A stretch of DNA of 64,000 nt from Lachnospiraceae bacterium (GTDB lineage Bacteria > Bacillota > Clostridia > Lachnospirales > Lachnospiraceae), in the NCBI GenBank assembly GCA_028693165.1, contig JAQUVX010000014.1, positions 34,420 through 98,419 on the forward strand, given 5' to 3'. The translations under genes and the position numbers were made by a program. The notes below the pieces were generated by a model, which was not told the DNA's origin, made no database searches, and worked only from the letters and a program-made list of their open reading frames with translations. Shown piece by piece: positions 53,420 to 62,697 of the stretch (position 1 is the first letter of the stretch; every line of letters begins with the position of its first letter).

Positions 53420-54385
53420 TCATCCTCCACTGCAGCAGTTCCAGCAGCCACTCTCGATAAACGCTCTGGTAAGCTCGATATCCAGCTTGCCTTCCTTCTC
53501 TGCCATATCCCGCAGAATAGACAATGCCTCCGGCACAGGAATCCCAGGCTTGTAGGGTCTGTCATCCGCCGTCAGTGCATCGTAAATGTCCAGAATCGTG
53601 ATGATCCTCACCTCATACGCAATCTGATCACCGCGCAATTGCCGCGGATATCCGCTCCCGTCCAGGAATTCATGATGATCGGCAGCCCAGCGCGGCACCT
53701 CCTCAAACTCCCGGCCAAAGTGGATTTCCGACAGAAGTTTTTTCGTCATCACTACATGCTGCTCCATGATTTTACGTTCCTCGTCGGTCAGTGTCCCTCT
53801 CCGGATCGTCAGCATATCAAATTCCTTCGAGGTAATCCACGGTTTCTCCACCCCATCCTCATCCAAATAGGTTTGCCGGGCCAGCTCCTTCACCTTCTCG
53901 TACAGTTCGTCATCCAGATACCGAACCCCGTTGACCATCTCGATCAGCTGCCCTGCCTCCTCAATCTGTGTCAGCTTCTCCGCCAGCTGTGCCTCGTCCA
54001 GACGCCCCTCCAGATGATCAATCTTAAGCAGAAGCTTCATGAGACGAAAACGATACCAGATTCGGATCGTCTCCTGTCCGGTAAGCCTGACCGCCTTGTT
54101 CATGATGCCAAGAGGTGTCACCAGCTTACCGATATCGTGAAGCCACACGCTCATCAGAAACTGTTCCTTCTTCTTCGCACTGAACCGCCGTTCCCGTCCA
54201 GCCTCATCATCTTTCTGATTCAGATAATCCAGAAAACAGGCTCCGTACTGCACCATATTTCGCGTATGGGTTGCATTGTACGGCGTCCGTTCATCAATCG
54301 CCGCCGACATCGCCTGCATAAAGGACTGAAACATATCCTTAAAGACTGCCGCTTCACTGCTGTGCCTGTCAGCTGCATCACGCAT
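53420..54385 (-). CDS. HD-GYP cyclic-di-GMP phosphodiesterase
   Basis: 321 residues. The HD motif lies in SVWLHDIGKLVTP (near 80) and the extended motif in ADHHEFLDGSGYPRQLRGDQI (near 235-255), giving HHExxDGSGYP, followed by ILDIYDALTADDRPYK. It breaks down c-di-GMP to pGpG or GMP. No receiver domain, unlike many relatives. The C terminus is cysteine-rich (ESGCWNCCSGG). It overlaps the hybrid regulator by 8 nt. Confidence 0.9.
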   Translation of the reverse strand: MRDAADRHSSEAAVFKDMFQSFMQAMSAAIDERTPYNATHTRNMVQYGACFLDYLNQKDDEAGRERRFSAKKKEQFLMSVWLHDIGKLVTPLGIMNKAVRLTGQETIRIWYRFRLMKLLLKIDHLEGRLDEAQLAEKLTQIEEAGQLIEMVNGVRYLDDELYEKVKELARQTYLDEDGVEKPWITSKEFDMLTIRRGTLTDEERKIMEQHVVMTKKLLSEIHFGREFEEVPRWAADHHEFLDGSGYPRQLRGDQIAYEVRIITILDIYDALTADDRPYKPGIPVPEALSILRDMAEKEGKLDIELTRAFIESGCWNCCSGG

Positions 54386-56951
54386 GAAATGCTCCTCCTT
54401 CCCCGCTTAAGTCACGCTGATATTCGGAAAGCAGCGCCCGGAACCTGCTCTGATAGGACATGACATTCTCAACTCGCTGCTTGGTGATTGCCAGATCAAA
54501 CGGCTTTACGATGTAGTCATTCACACCGTTCTTAAGCATCCCCAGCTGCACAGCCGAATCATCCTCGGCCGAAATCACAACGACCGGAATATCCGCCGCC
54601 GATTCCATCGCATTTTTTTCCTTCAGGAACAATTCGCCGTTCATGTTCGGCATCATCAGATCCAGAAGAATAATCACGATATCTTTTTCATGCTTTCTGA
54701 GAACCTCCAGTCCCTCTGCGCCGTCAGCTGCCTCCAGAATATCGTATTTCTCTGAAAACATTATACTTAAAATGGCACGGCTGGACTCAGAATCATCGAT
54801 CACAAGGATCTTCTTTTTTTCAACGCCTTTGTTGAACAGATCAATCACGTGAACCAGCCGGTTCTCGTAGATCTTTTCTCTGGTAATATCCTCAAACACA
54901 CAGCAGAGAATCGCCGACTGCGGATTCGAGGTGATCCGTCGCACCTTCAGCCGAATCCAGCGGCAGCGCTGCCCCGCTTCAATATAGGAGAAATCGCAGG
55001 TCGACACGTCCATGCCACCGACCGCATCCTCAAAAGTCTGCTTGACACGCAGCTCATCAAACAGTTCCAGATTTTTACTCAGATCAAAATATTTCTGCCC
55101 GGAATAGCTCGTCTGATAGGCATGGTTCGTCCGTATGATTTCCGTGACAACCGGAGAATACTCGATGACCACCACCGGCACATCGATTCCGGAAAGGATC
55201 TCTTCAATTCTCGGATCCGATGACCAGAATGCCCCCACGCTGTCAATCCTTGCTTTGTCAAAGGGTATCGTCCGCAGATCCGCCTTCTCCTGCATCAGCT
55301 TCTCATAATCCTCCACCGGCATCAGCCGCGCATAGTAATAGCCCTGTACATAACCGCAGCCCACGCTCGCCAGAAAATGCTTCTGTTCTATGGTCTCAAC
55401 CCCTTCTGCAATCACATCCATCCCAAGCCATCCGGCCATGCGGATAATCGCCGATATGATCTTCTCGCTCTTGCCGTCATCATCCCCGGTCGGAAGGAAT
55501 TTCATGTCCAGCTTCAGCACGTCGATGTGAATCTGCTTCAATGTATTCAGCGAAGAATATCCGCTTCCGAAATCATCCATCAGGATCAGGAACCCTTCTC
55601 CGTGCAGCTTCGCAATGATCTCCTGCATCAGATCCGGGTTGGACATATAGGCGCTCTCCGTCACTTCCAGGTTTAACAGCCTTGGCGGAACGGAATACTT
55701 CTTCACCAGCTCAACCAGATCCTCCGCCACATGTGGATTGTACAGCGATACGCGGGACATGTTGACCGAGATCGGCGCCACCGGCTTTCCTTCCTCGATC
55801 CACCTGTGCAGCAGCATACAGACATGCTCCCACATATAGTGATCCAGCGAAGAGATGAAACCATTCTTTTCAAATACCGGAATAAAGCTGTTCGGCATAA
55901 TCTTCCCCTTCTGAGGGTGATACCACCGGACAAGTGCTTCGCCGCCAGCCGGCAAATCTGTAGTCAGATCATACTTGGGCTGTATATACACCTGAAACTG
56001 CTCCTCTGCCAGCGCATCTTCCATATCACTGGTGATCTGTCCCTCTTCCTGCAACTGTTCCGTCATGCCCTCATCATAATATGCATAATGCATATCATAG
56101 CGGTTCTTGCATTTGTTGGCGGCCAGCGCGGCTCTGGTGATAATCGTCTCTACACTGATGGACGGATCCTGAATGATATAAATGCCAAAGGAAACTTCGA
56201 TTGCATAGTCCGTCCTGTACTTGGCCAGCATCTGCCGCATAAAATCAATCTGCTCCTGAATCAGCTCCGCATCATAGGGCTCACAGATGCAGAATCGGTC
56301 CGCATCAATCCGGCCGTAGGCACAGTATTGGAAATTCTCTGCCAGCCGGCGGAATATATTGGCTACGAAGCACAAAAGACGGTTCCCCTCCTGCTCACCC
56401 ATCACGGAATTGTACAGGCTGAATTTGTCGATATCAAAACGCACGAAAGCAAACTGGGTCTCCGGATGAAGATCCAGAAGCATGCGGGTAACCTCGACTA
56501 ATTTGGTGCGATTATGCACTCCGGTCAGAGTATCATGCGTCGCCAGATACTCCATCTTCTGAAACAGAACCATCTGGTTGCGGTTTAGCGCATTCTCAAT
56601 TCTGCGCTCGATAATCTGTGGATTGATTGGCTTGCTGACAAAATCCAGCGCACCTGCGTTCAGCGCTCTCACTTCCATTTCGGCATCGTTGCTGGCTGTC
56701 ATCACAATAATCGGCAGCGAGCTTTTACCGATTTTCCCAAGCTGCACCATAAACGCAAAGCCGTCCATAACCGGCATAACCAGATCCAGCAAAATCACAC
56801 CGATCTCCTCGTGATCCTTCACAAGTTCAAGTGCCTCCTGCCCATTCTCTGCCTCCAGCATATGATACTTCTTTTCCAGAATCCTGCATACGATCTGCCG
56901 ATTGATCTTCTGATCATCCACAATCAATATCGTGTTCCTCTTTGTGTTCAT
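54378..56951 (-). CDS. REC-GGDEF(degenerate)-EAL-PAS-REC hybrid regulator
   Basis: 857 residues. Receiver 1 (about 5-120, Asp56 in VILLDLVMPVMDG). A GGDEF domain (about 140-290) has its signature replaced by RIDADRF near 214-220, so it is probably not a cyclase. The EAL domain (about 305-550) has an intact GGEALVRW and DDFGSGYSSLNTLKQ. A PAS-like segment (about 570-690) and receiver 2 (about 710-830, Asp in VIILLDLMMPNMNG) follow. It most likely degrades c-di-GMP in response to phosphorylation at two receivers. No partner kinase is adjacent. Confidence 0.9.
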   Translation of the reverse strand: MNTKRNTILIVDDQKINRQIVCRILEKKYHMLEAENGQEALELVKDHEEIGVILLDLVMPVMDGFAFMVQLGKIGKSSLPIIVMTASNDAEMEVRALNAGALDFVSKPINPQIIERRIENALNRNQMVLFQKMEYLATHDTLTGVHNRTKLVEVTRMLLDLHPETQFAFVRFDIDKFSLYNSVMGEQEGNRLLCFVANIFRRLAENFQYCAYGRIDADRFCICEPYDAELIQEQIDFMRQMLAKYRTDYAIEVSFGIYIIQDPSISVETIITRAALAANKCKNRYDMHYAYYDEGMTEQLQEEGQITSDMEDALAEEQFQVYIQPKYDLTTDLPAGGEALVRWYHPQKGKIMPNSFIPVFEKNGFISSLDHYMWEHVCMLLHRWIEEGKPVAPISVNMSRVSLYNPHVAEDLVELVKKYSVPPRLLNLEVTESAYMSNPDLMQEIIAKLHGEGFLILMDDFGSGYSSLNTLKQIHIDVLKLDMKFLPTGDDDGKSEKIISAIIRMAGWLGMDVIAEGVETIEQKHFLASVGCGYVQGYYYARLMPVEDYEKLMQEKADLRTIPFDKARIDSVGAFWSSDPRIEEILSGIDVPVVVIEYSPVVTEIIRTNHAYQTSYSGQKYFDLSKNLELFDELRVKQTFEDAVGGMDVSTCDFSYIEAGQRCRWIRLKVRRITSNPQSAILCCVFEDITREKIYENRLVHVIDLFNKGVEKKKILVIDDSESSRAILSIMFSEKYDILEAADGAEGLEVLRKHEKDIVIILLDLMMPNMNGELFLKEKNAMESAADIPVVVISAEDDSAVQLGMLKNGVNDYIVKPFDLAITKQRVENVMSYQSRFRALLSEYQRDLSGEGGAFHA

Positions 56952-56999
56952 CCGTCTACCCTTTCTGTCTTATCTGTCGCTCAATCGCAGCCTTATGCC

Positions 57000-58310
57000 T
57001 TATACGTCTTCCGGTACACCAACAATGCGGCGGAAACGACGTCTTGCAGATGCGGGATCGATCGGTGTCGTCATGACATCGGCCACCCCCGCAAGCAGCG
57101 CTGCCTGATACTGCTTTGTATTGCCTTCCTGACAGATCGCCAGCACATGAGAAAAATCAATCCACGGATATTGCTTCAGATGCTCCCAGAGCTCCGCCCC
57201 ATCATCACTGTAATCCGACACATCCGCATGAATCACGCAGATATTCGGAATATCCTTCTCCGGCACCTTGTCCAAATCCTCCAGCGCAATCACCTCTTCC
57301 ACCCGCAGCTTCTGCGTCGTAGCTGCCTGAATTGCCGTACAGACACTGCGGCTGCGGCTGATCAGAAGCAGGATTGGGCGATCATCGTCCCCCTGATCCA
57401 CTGGCTCCACCCCAAATTCCCGATATTGCGCCTTTCCGCTTTCTTTCGCATCCAGCAGCGCATGATCCGCCTTTTCAAACAGCTCCTGATAGGTCGTCTC
57501 CATGCGGTCCGTGACGGCGATGCCGATGCTTAGGCTCACATTGTCCGGAATCGTCAGGTTCGGCTTATAGCGCATGATCTGGACAATCTCGTTCGCCTTT
57601 TTATGGACAATGTTCATGGACGGCACATTTACCATCAGCACCACAAACTCGTCACCGCCGATTCGCCCCACGATATCGGCCTTCCGGAACTGACTGGACA
57701 GCAGATCCGAGACAATCTTAATCACATAATCTCCCGCCTGATGCCCTGCTGAATCGTTCACATTTTTAAAATTGTCGATATCGATTACCATGAGCGCATT
57801 CAGCTTGCCTCTGCCGTTCTTTAAAATCTCGTTGATCGTCGCCTCCGATGTCGTCTTGTTGTAAAGACCGGTCATCATATCCAGCTCCGATTTAATCTTC
57901 AGTTTTTTCGCCTCACTCTCAACGGACATCAGCCGTCTGTGAGAACTCATCACATTGTTGACTCGCGAAATCACAATCTCCGGGACAAAGGGCTTGGTAA
58001 TAAAATCGGCGGCCCCCAGATCAAATGCCCGGATCTGAGATTTTGAATCCATCGCCCCGCTGATCACAACAACCGGTACATCCCGGCAGTAATCGAGCTC
58101 AGACCGCTGTTTCAGAATATCAAATCCACTCATCCCTTCCATGAGCAGATCCAGAAGAACCACGTCGATGCTTCCCTGACAGATCCGCAGCATCTCCAGC
58201 GCCTTCTCCCCGTTCTCCGCCTCCATGATCTCGTATTCTTTTTCAAAAAGCACTTTCAGTATCGCGCGGTTGGTCTCATTATCATCCACAACCAGCATTA
58301 TATCCTTCAC
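57000..58310 (-). CDS. REC-GGDEF diguanylate cyclase with C-terminal receiver-like domain
   Basis: 436 residues. Receiver (1-120, Asp54 in VVLLDLLMEGMSG). The GGDEF domain (about 140-300) has an intact GRIGGDEF at 216-222 and an RxxD product-inhibition site (RKAD, 209-212) exactly five residues before GGDEF. A C-terminal domain (about 310-430) resembles a receiver but lacks the acidic pocket. It makes c-di-GMP. First gene of the c-di-GMP operon. Confidence 0.92.
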   Translation of the reverse strand: MKDIMLVVDDNETNRAILKVLFEKEYEIMEAENGEKALEMLRICQGSIDVVLLDLLMEGMSGFDILKQRSELDYCRDVPVVVISGAMDSKSQIRAFDLGAADFITKPFVPEIVISRVNNVMSSHRRLMSVESEAKKLKIKSELDMMTGLYNKTTSEATINEILKNGRGKLNALMVIDIDNFKNVNDSAGHQAGDYVIKIVSDLLSSQFRKADIVGRIGGDEFVVLMVNVPSMNIVHKKANEIVQIMRYKPNLTIPDNVSLSIGIAVTDRMETTYQELFEKADHALLDAKESGKAQYREFGVEPVDQGDDDRPILLLISRSRSVCTAIQAATTQKLRVEEVIALEDLDKVPEKDIPNICVIHADVSDYSDDGAELWEHLKQYPWIDFSHVLAICQEGNTKQYQAALLAGVADVMTTPIDPASARRRFRRIVGVPEDV

Positions 58311-58385
58311 GGCCCAATCCTCTTTTCTCTATCCAATCACCTGTTTTGGTACTTCTCACCAAAAGCTATAATCCTCTAATTTAAT

Positions 58386-58414
58386 ATTTTACACTTTCTT
58401 CTAATTAATAGCAA
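58386..58414 (-). promoter_or_regulatory. Promoter of the c-di-GMP operon
   Basis: Minus strand -35 TTGCTA (58409-58414), 17-nt spacer, -10 TAAAAT (58386-58391), in an AT-rich stretch about 75 nt before the cyclase start. Confidence 0.5.
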
Positions 58415-58481
58415 TTACTTTGTCTGAAAAGCGGTGACGATTTTCTTAATGGAATATCTGGTTATGCCGGAACAGAAAATA

Positions 58482-58502
58482 GGGGCGGAAAGAACCGCCC
58501 CC
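58482..58502. terminator. Terminator after the AraC/GyrI gene
   Basis: GGGGCGG (58482-58488) pairs with CCGCCCC (58495-58501). T runs follow on both strands (TATTTTC on minus, GTTTTTGA on plus). Confidence 0.8.
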
Positions 58503-58529
58503 GTTTTTGATTCATGTTTGCCTGCCGTT

Positions 58530-59408
58530 TTATTTTCGCTTCACGGCCCGCAGTTCAATATACCCGCGCTCACCGCGCGGCTCAAGCTGAATCCGTGGAT
58601 TTTCATCATCCCACTGATAGCCGATCACCTCCGGGTGATACTGATCCATGGCATGCTTCACTGCCATAATCGCCTCGCAGTAATGTTGTTCCTGAAACGG
58701 CTCCCCCTGAAAAGCAAGATACTCTGCTTCCGGGAGCGTAATGACATCGAATCCCTCAGGAACCGTGCCATCATACCCGGCCTCCGCCTCCACGCCCTGT
58801 ACATACGTGGACGTATTCGGTTTCTTATATTTCTTTGGCAGCCACAGGCAGACCGGCTCTCCGCAGAGCGAATCCATGCTGGTGAGCACGCCCCATATAT
58901 CGCAGCCCACTTCCTCACAGTACGGGAAATAATCTTCCGCCTTGACACCCCGCTTGATGATCACGCTTCGTTCCGGCTTTTTTAGCACCTGAATAAAAAC
59001 ACTTTGTAACTGTTCCATGTCGATTCCATCCTTTCTCAACGCTCTGAATTTTACGCCATAAGGAATGAAAAGAGGAATCGGAACCGGCTCCTTTGCGTAG
59101 CTTTTCGGGTTGCAGCCAAACGCTTTTCGGAAGGCCCTCTGATAGCCATCCACGCTGCCAAACCCCAGCTCAAATGCCACGTCTGCAATCCTACATTCCT
59201 GATTTTTAAGCTGCTTCGCAGACCAGGAAAGCCGGAGTCGCCGAATATATTCCGCGGGCGTCAGTCCCGTATAATCCCGGAACAGCCGATATGAGTGCCA
59301 CGGCGAAAACATCGCCTGCTGCGCCAGCTCAGCCAGCGTAATTTCCGTCTCCAAGTTCGCCTCAATATAGTCCTGCATCCGCTGAACCGCCAAGATCTGT
59401 TCCTTCAT
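58530..59408 (-). CDS. AraC-family regulator with GyrI-like effector-binding domain
   Basis: 292 residues from ATG 59408 (AGGAGG upstream). N-terminal AraC DNA-binding domain: ITLAELAQQAMFSPWHSYRLFRD, IADVAFELGFGSVDGYQRAFRKAFGCNPKSY. The C-terminal SOUL/GyrI-like domain (about 130-290) includes WGVLTSMDSLCGEPVCLWLP and DVITLPEAEYLAFQGEP. Rob/SoxS-like regulators of this shape bind small hydrophobic or cationic compounds and activate drug tolerance genes. It ends the accessory block. Confidence 0.9.
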   Translation of the reverse strand: MKEQILAVQRMQDYIEANLETEITLAELAQQAMFSPWHSYRLFRDYTGLTPAEYIRRLRLSWSAKQLKNQECRIADVAFELGFGSVDGYQRAFRKAFGCNPKSYAKEPVPIPLFIPYGVKFRALRKDGIDMEQLQSVFIQVLKKPERSVIIKRGVKAEDYFPYCEEVGCDIWGVLTSMDSLCGEPVCLWLPKKYKKPNTSTYVQGVEAEAGYDGTVPEGFDVITLPEAEYLAFQGEPFQEQHYCEAIMAVKHAMDQYHPEVIGYQWDDENPRIQLEPRGERGYIELRAVKRK

Positions 59409-59442
59409 CTTCTCACCTCCTGACGATCCTATGGTACGACTT

Positions 59443-59934
59443 TCAGAAAGAAGTTTCTCGACTTTCTTTGCTGTTTCTGCATGATGTCTTCCAGCACAGT
59501 TCCATGGGCGTGAACCGGATTCCATTGACATTCTGCTCCACATCTGTATCATAAAATCCCAGTTTATGATATACGGGAACCGCATAGGGGGAAGCATTTA
59601 CCGTCATGTTGCCTGACGTATTCTGCCTGATCACCGCCCGAAAAAGCTCCATCCCAATGCCCTGTCTGTGCCACCTGCCCTTCACGAAAAATAACGCAAT
59701 ATGGGTTCCCTCATTTCTGACTGCGATCATCCCAACCAAATCATCCTCCAAAAAAGCGCCATACACACGAAGCCTCGACAAATAGTCCTGGTCATGGATG
59801 CTTTTATAGAATTCATCGACACCCTCTTTAGGATAATCCGGTGCCTCATATTCAAGAAACACCTCCCAGACCAGAGATAATGCTTCTGGAAGTTCTTTCC
59901 TGCTCAGCTCTTTGATCAAAATATTGTTTGTCAT
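59443..59934 (-). CDS. GNAT family N-acetyltransferase
   Basis: 163 residues from ATG 59934. GNAT fold with the acetyl-CoA site in FVKGRWHRQGIGMELFRAV and the C-terminal strand AVPVYHKLGFYDTDVEQ. Substrate unknown. It lies 34 nt upstream of the AraC/GyrI gene and 24 nt downstream of the acetyltransferase-hydrolase fusion. Confidence 0.88.
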   Translation of the reverse strand: MTNNILIKELSRKELPEALSLVWEVFLEYEAPDYPKEGVDEFYKSIHDQDYLSRLRVYGAFLEDDLVGMIAVRNEGTHIALFFVKGRWHRQGIGMELFRAVIRQNTSGNMTVNASPYAVPVYHKLGFYDTDVEQNVNGIRFTPMELCWKTSCRNSKESRETSF

Positions 59935-59958
59935 AATCACTCCCCGCTAGCGTTTTGC

Positions 59959-61299
59959 CTACTGCACCTGCTCCGTCCACGCATCCAGCACCGCAAGCTG
60001 TTCCCTGGTATGAAACCAATGCTCGCCATGCTCCATTACCGTCAGATGACAGCCGAATTTTTCCACAAATTCATCAACGGTTTCCCGCTTCGTCAAATTG
60101 TCGTCACTTCCATACAGAATTTCCGTTGGAATATCCCAATCCCGAATTGGATTTTCCACCACATAACGATCATATTCCCAGGACAGGGTCTGACCAAAAT
60201 CCGTCGAAATCTCCTTCTCCTGCTCCAGCCGTTCCATGGAAATATTGGCCCACTGCATCATGTCCCGAATCAGCTGTTCCATATCCAGAATCGGAGAGAC
60301 AAACAGCGCTGCCTCCAGCTTCTCCTTCTGAAAACTCATCATACTAAACCAGGCGCCGATACTGTTGGCCCTGATGGCAATATGCTGCCAGCGCTGTTTC
60401 ACCTCGTTCAGCACCTCAGTCAGTTCCGGAATCACGACCCAAGGAACCATTGGAGCGGCTTCCCCTTTTCGTTCTCCATGCTCCGGCAGATCAATTCCAA
60501 GCACCTGCCACCCGCGCTTTCCGACAATCCGGGCAAACGCTTCTGCTTCTTCTTTATTCCCGCCCTGTCCGTGGATAAACAGATAGACCTTGTCTGATTT
60601 CTCACCAATCAGGATCGCGGGAATAGTTCCGATGTGAAGGTACTTTATACCACGCTCTCTCATATCATGATCTCTCAATTTCTCCAGATTTCCAGATTGA
60701 ATATTCCCGATATTTTGCCGGATTTTCTCCTCTGGCCAATTCCACCATTTCAGTTCCAGGAGCTCGAAAATCACCTCCTCCGAGAAACGTTTTCGGATCA
60801 TTTTCGCCGGGATACCGCCGACGATGGTATAGGGCGGAACATCCTTTGTAACCACTGCCCGCGTACCGATGATCGCCCCGTCTCCGATGGTCACGCCCTG
60901 CATGATCACAGCTTCATAACCGATCCAGACATCGTTTCCAATCACAATATCGCCCTTGTTGTCCCATGCTTCTGTCACCTGTTTTTTGTCCAGATCCCAG
61001 GCTTCAAAGAAGACCGGAAACGTATAATTTGAGAGCGATTTCAACGTATGATTCGCACTCGTAAAGATAAATTTTGCTCCGCATGCGATGGAGCAGAACC
61101 TTCCAATTACCAGTCTGTCGTGATTGATTGGATAATGGTACAGCACATTATTCTTCTCAAACTCTCTTGGATCGTTTACAAAATCATTATAAATCGTATA
61201 ATCACCCACCGTAATATTGGGGTCATGAATCGCATGTTTTAAATATATTGTTTGTGTATCCCCAGTTCTTGGGTAACTGTTTTTATCCGAAATAGACAT
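59959..61299 (-). CDS. Fusion of Vat/CatB-type O-acetyltransferase with alpha/beta hydrolase
   Basis: 446 residues in one frame. Residues 1-210 are a left-handed beta-helix xenobiotic acetyltransferase: NHDRLVIGRFCSIACGAKFIF, catalytic His84 in SANHTL, GDIVIGNDVWIGYEAVIMQG and IVGGIPAKMIRKRF. Residues about 215-446 are an alpha/beta hydrolase: LFIHGQGGNKEEAE, LGIDLPEHGERKG, nucleophile Ser313 in ANSIGAW, Asp in GSDDNLT and His in EHGEHWFH. Vat and CatB enzymes acetylate streptogramins and chloramphenicol. An internal Met213 could give a separate hydrolase, but its ribosome binding site is poor. Confidence 0.88.
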   Translation of the reverse strand: MSISDKNSYPRTGDTQTIYLKHAIHDPNITVGDYTIYNDFVNDPREFEKNNVLYHYPINHDRLVIGRFCSIACGAKFIFTSANHTLKSLSNYTFPVFFEAWDLDKKQVTEAWDNKGDIVIGNDVWIGYEAVIMQGVTIGDGAIIGTRAVVTKDVPPYTIVGGIPAKMIRKRFSEEVIFELLELKWWNWPEEKIRQNIGNIQSGNLEKLRDHDMRERGIKYLHIGTIPAILIGEKSDKVYLFIHGQGGNKEEAEAFARIVGKRGWQVLGIDLPEHGERKGEAAPMVPWVVIPELTEVLNEVKQRWQHIAIRANSIGAWFSMMSFQKEKLEAALFVSPILDMEQLIRDMMQWANISMERLEQEKEISTDFGQTLSWEYDRYVVENPIRDWDIPTEILYGSDDNLTKRETVDEFVEKFGCHLTVMEHGEHWFHTREQLAVLDAWTEQVQ

Positions 61300-61399
61300 A
61301 ATATCCTCCTTATAATTGCTTTCTTCTTTATGCTATTTCGGTTAATGCAATGCAGAGTTTCACCGTGAACTCCCCCTCTCGTTCTTCTTTTCTACGCTC

Positions 61400-61603
61400 T
61401 TAAAGAGCAGAAATCTGTTGTATCGCCTCCCGAATATCATTCTCCACAAGTGGTCTCATACTGTCTTTATAGAATGAGACATCAGCAGTTTGAAGTTCAT
61501 GCAGGATTTTCTTTTTCAGCGACGGTTTTGCCTCCGCCAGCACCGAAAGATTTTGGATCAGCTGCCTCGCTGTAATTGGTTTTTCATCTGAAATGGGAGT
61601 CAT
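61400..61603 (-). CDS. Small hypothetical protein
   Basis: 67 residues from ATG 61603, seven nucleotides after GGGAGGG, with its start overlapping the stop of the GNAT gene. Mostly helical and charged (RQLIQNLSVLAEAKPSLKKK, LVENDIREAIQQISAL). I do not recognise the family. The good ribosome binding site and coupling support it as real. Confidence 0.5.
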   Translation of the reverse strand: MTPISDEKPITARQLIQNLSVLAEAKPSLKKKILHELQTADVSFYKDSMRPLVENDIREAIQQISAL

Positions 61604-62184
61604 GCTGATCCCTCCCTTCCCGTTTCCTGTCTCCATTCATCCGCCAGAATCGCATAATAAACGGCATCGCAGATGCCCTGGTTATTCCAGTCCGACTGTC
61701 TCAGGATTCCCTCCTGTTTCATTCCACATTTCTTCATAACCGCTCCCGAATTCGGATTCTTCGGGTCATGCCGCGACTCAATCCGGTTGACTCCAATTTC
61801 ATCAAACAGGTATTTGATGATCCGTTCTAATGCCTCCGATACAATCCCTTTATGCCACCAGTTTTGTCCGATGCAGTATCCGATATGTGCTATTTTAAGC
61901 CTATCGCTGATGCGATTATTCACACCAATACAGCCAATCGGCTCATTCAAATATTCTTTGAAAACGATCGCCCACTGGTAGTAATTCGCTTCCGAATAAT
62001 GGGATATCCAGTCGCCCAGCACCTGCTCTGTTACCGACAAATCTTTGTGTGACGGCCATGTGAGAAACCGTGTGACGGCATCATCGGATGCCCAGTTTCG
62101 ATACATAGCCGGCGCATCTTTCAGGGTGAACGGACGCAGGATCAGCCTTTCTGTTTCGATGTAATTTGTCCCCTTATGCTCCAT
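61600..62184 (-). CDS. GNAT acetyltransferase (RimJ/RimL type)
   Basis: 194 residues. RimJ/L pattern: ETERLILRPFTLKDAPAMYRNWASD, HIGYCIGQNWWHKGIVSEALERII, NRIESRHDPKNPNSGAVMKKCGMKQEG. These modify protein N termini or antibiotics and toxins. It belongs to the accessory block; 36 nt after the GyrI-like gene. Confidence 0.9.
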   Translation of the reverse strand: MEHKGTNYIETERLILRPFTLKDAPAMYRNWASDDAVTRFLTWPSHKDLSVTEQVLGDWISHYSEANYYQWAIVFKEYLNEPIGCIGVNNRISDRLKIAHIGYCIGQNWWHKGIVSEALERIIKYLFDEIGVNRIESRHDPKNPNSGAVMKKCGMKQEGILRQSDWNNQGICDAVYYAILADEWRQETGREGSA

Positions 62185-62220
62185 ATCGCAGATTTCTCCT
62201 TTTCAGATTACAGCAGCTTT

Positions 62221-62682
62221 TTATGGTTCCACCGCAATGTACAGATAGCAGTGTGCCTTTCCATCCTTTGTATATTCTGCCGGAACACTGCTTTCATAAT
62301 CACAGGTAAAACTGCGCTTGATGACACCGTTTTTCTGATCCGCCCAGACCTTCTCCCATGCTGCTTTCGTGCATGTTCCGATGTCGCCCTGCGGATCGGC
62401 CTCATCATATTTTTTATAAAGTCCCTGACTTACTTTCTCTTCCATCTTCCCGAAGAAATCAGCTTTCACACCCAAAATACCAAGGTCGTATTCTCCCGTT
62501 TCATCCGAATCATAGTTGCTGTATCTGGATATCGGGGAAATATCTTCCTGAAAATAATGTTCGCTGTCAAACAGAATCGGCAGTTTTCCACTTACGATAT
62601 CGTTCCAGATTTCATCAATTTTCTTCATTCCATCCATGCTGTTATCTGTCCGCACGGTGACTTCACTTAATAAATATGCCAT
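62221..62682 (-). CDS. Stand-alone GyrI-like/AraC effector-binding-type protein
   Basis: 153 residues with no DNA-binding domain. LLSEVTVRTDNSMDGMKKID at the start and CDYESSVPAEYTKDGKAHCY near the end recall Clostridial proteins annotated as AraC effector-binding (GyrI-like); this is from memory and not certain. Such domains bind or hydrolyse small compounds. It starts 15 nt after the TetR-GNAT gene. Confidence 0.5.
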   Translation of the reverse strand: MAYLLSEVTVRTDNSMDGMKKIDEIWNDIVSGKLPILFDSEHYFQEDISPISRYSNYDSDETGEYDLGILGVKADFFGKMEEKVSQGLYKKYDEADPQGDIGTCTKAAWEKVWADQKNGVIKRSFTCDYESSVPAEYTKDGKAHCYLYIAVEP

Positions 62683-62697
62683 TTTACGATTCTCCTT

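Noticed and set aside
59959-61299. Assembly or frameshift artefact joining two genes
   Set aside because: The junction is in frame, with a continuous helical linker and no stop or clear internal ribosome binding site; still listed as the main alternative to test.
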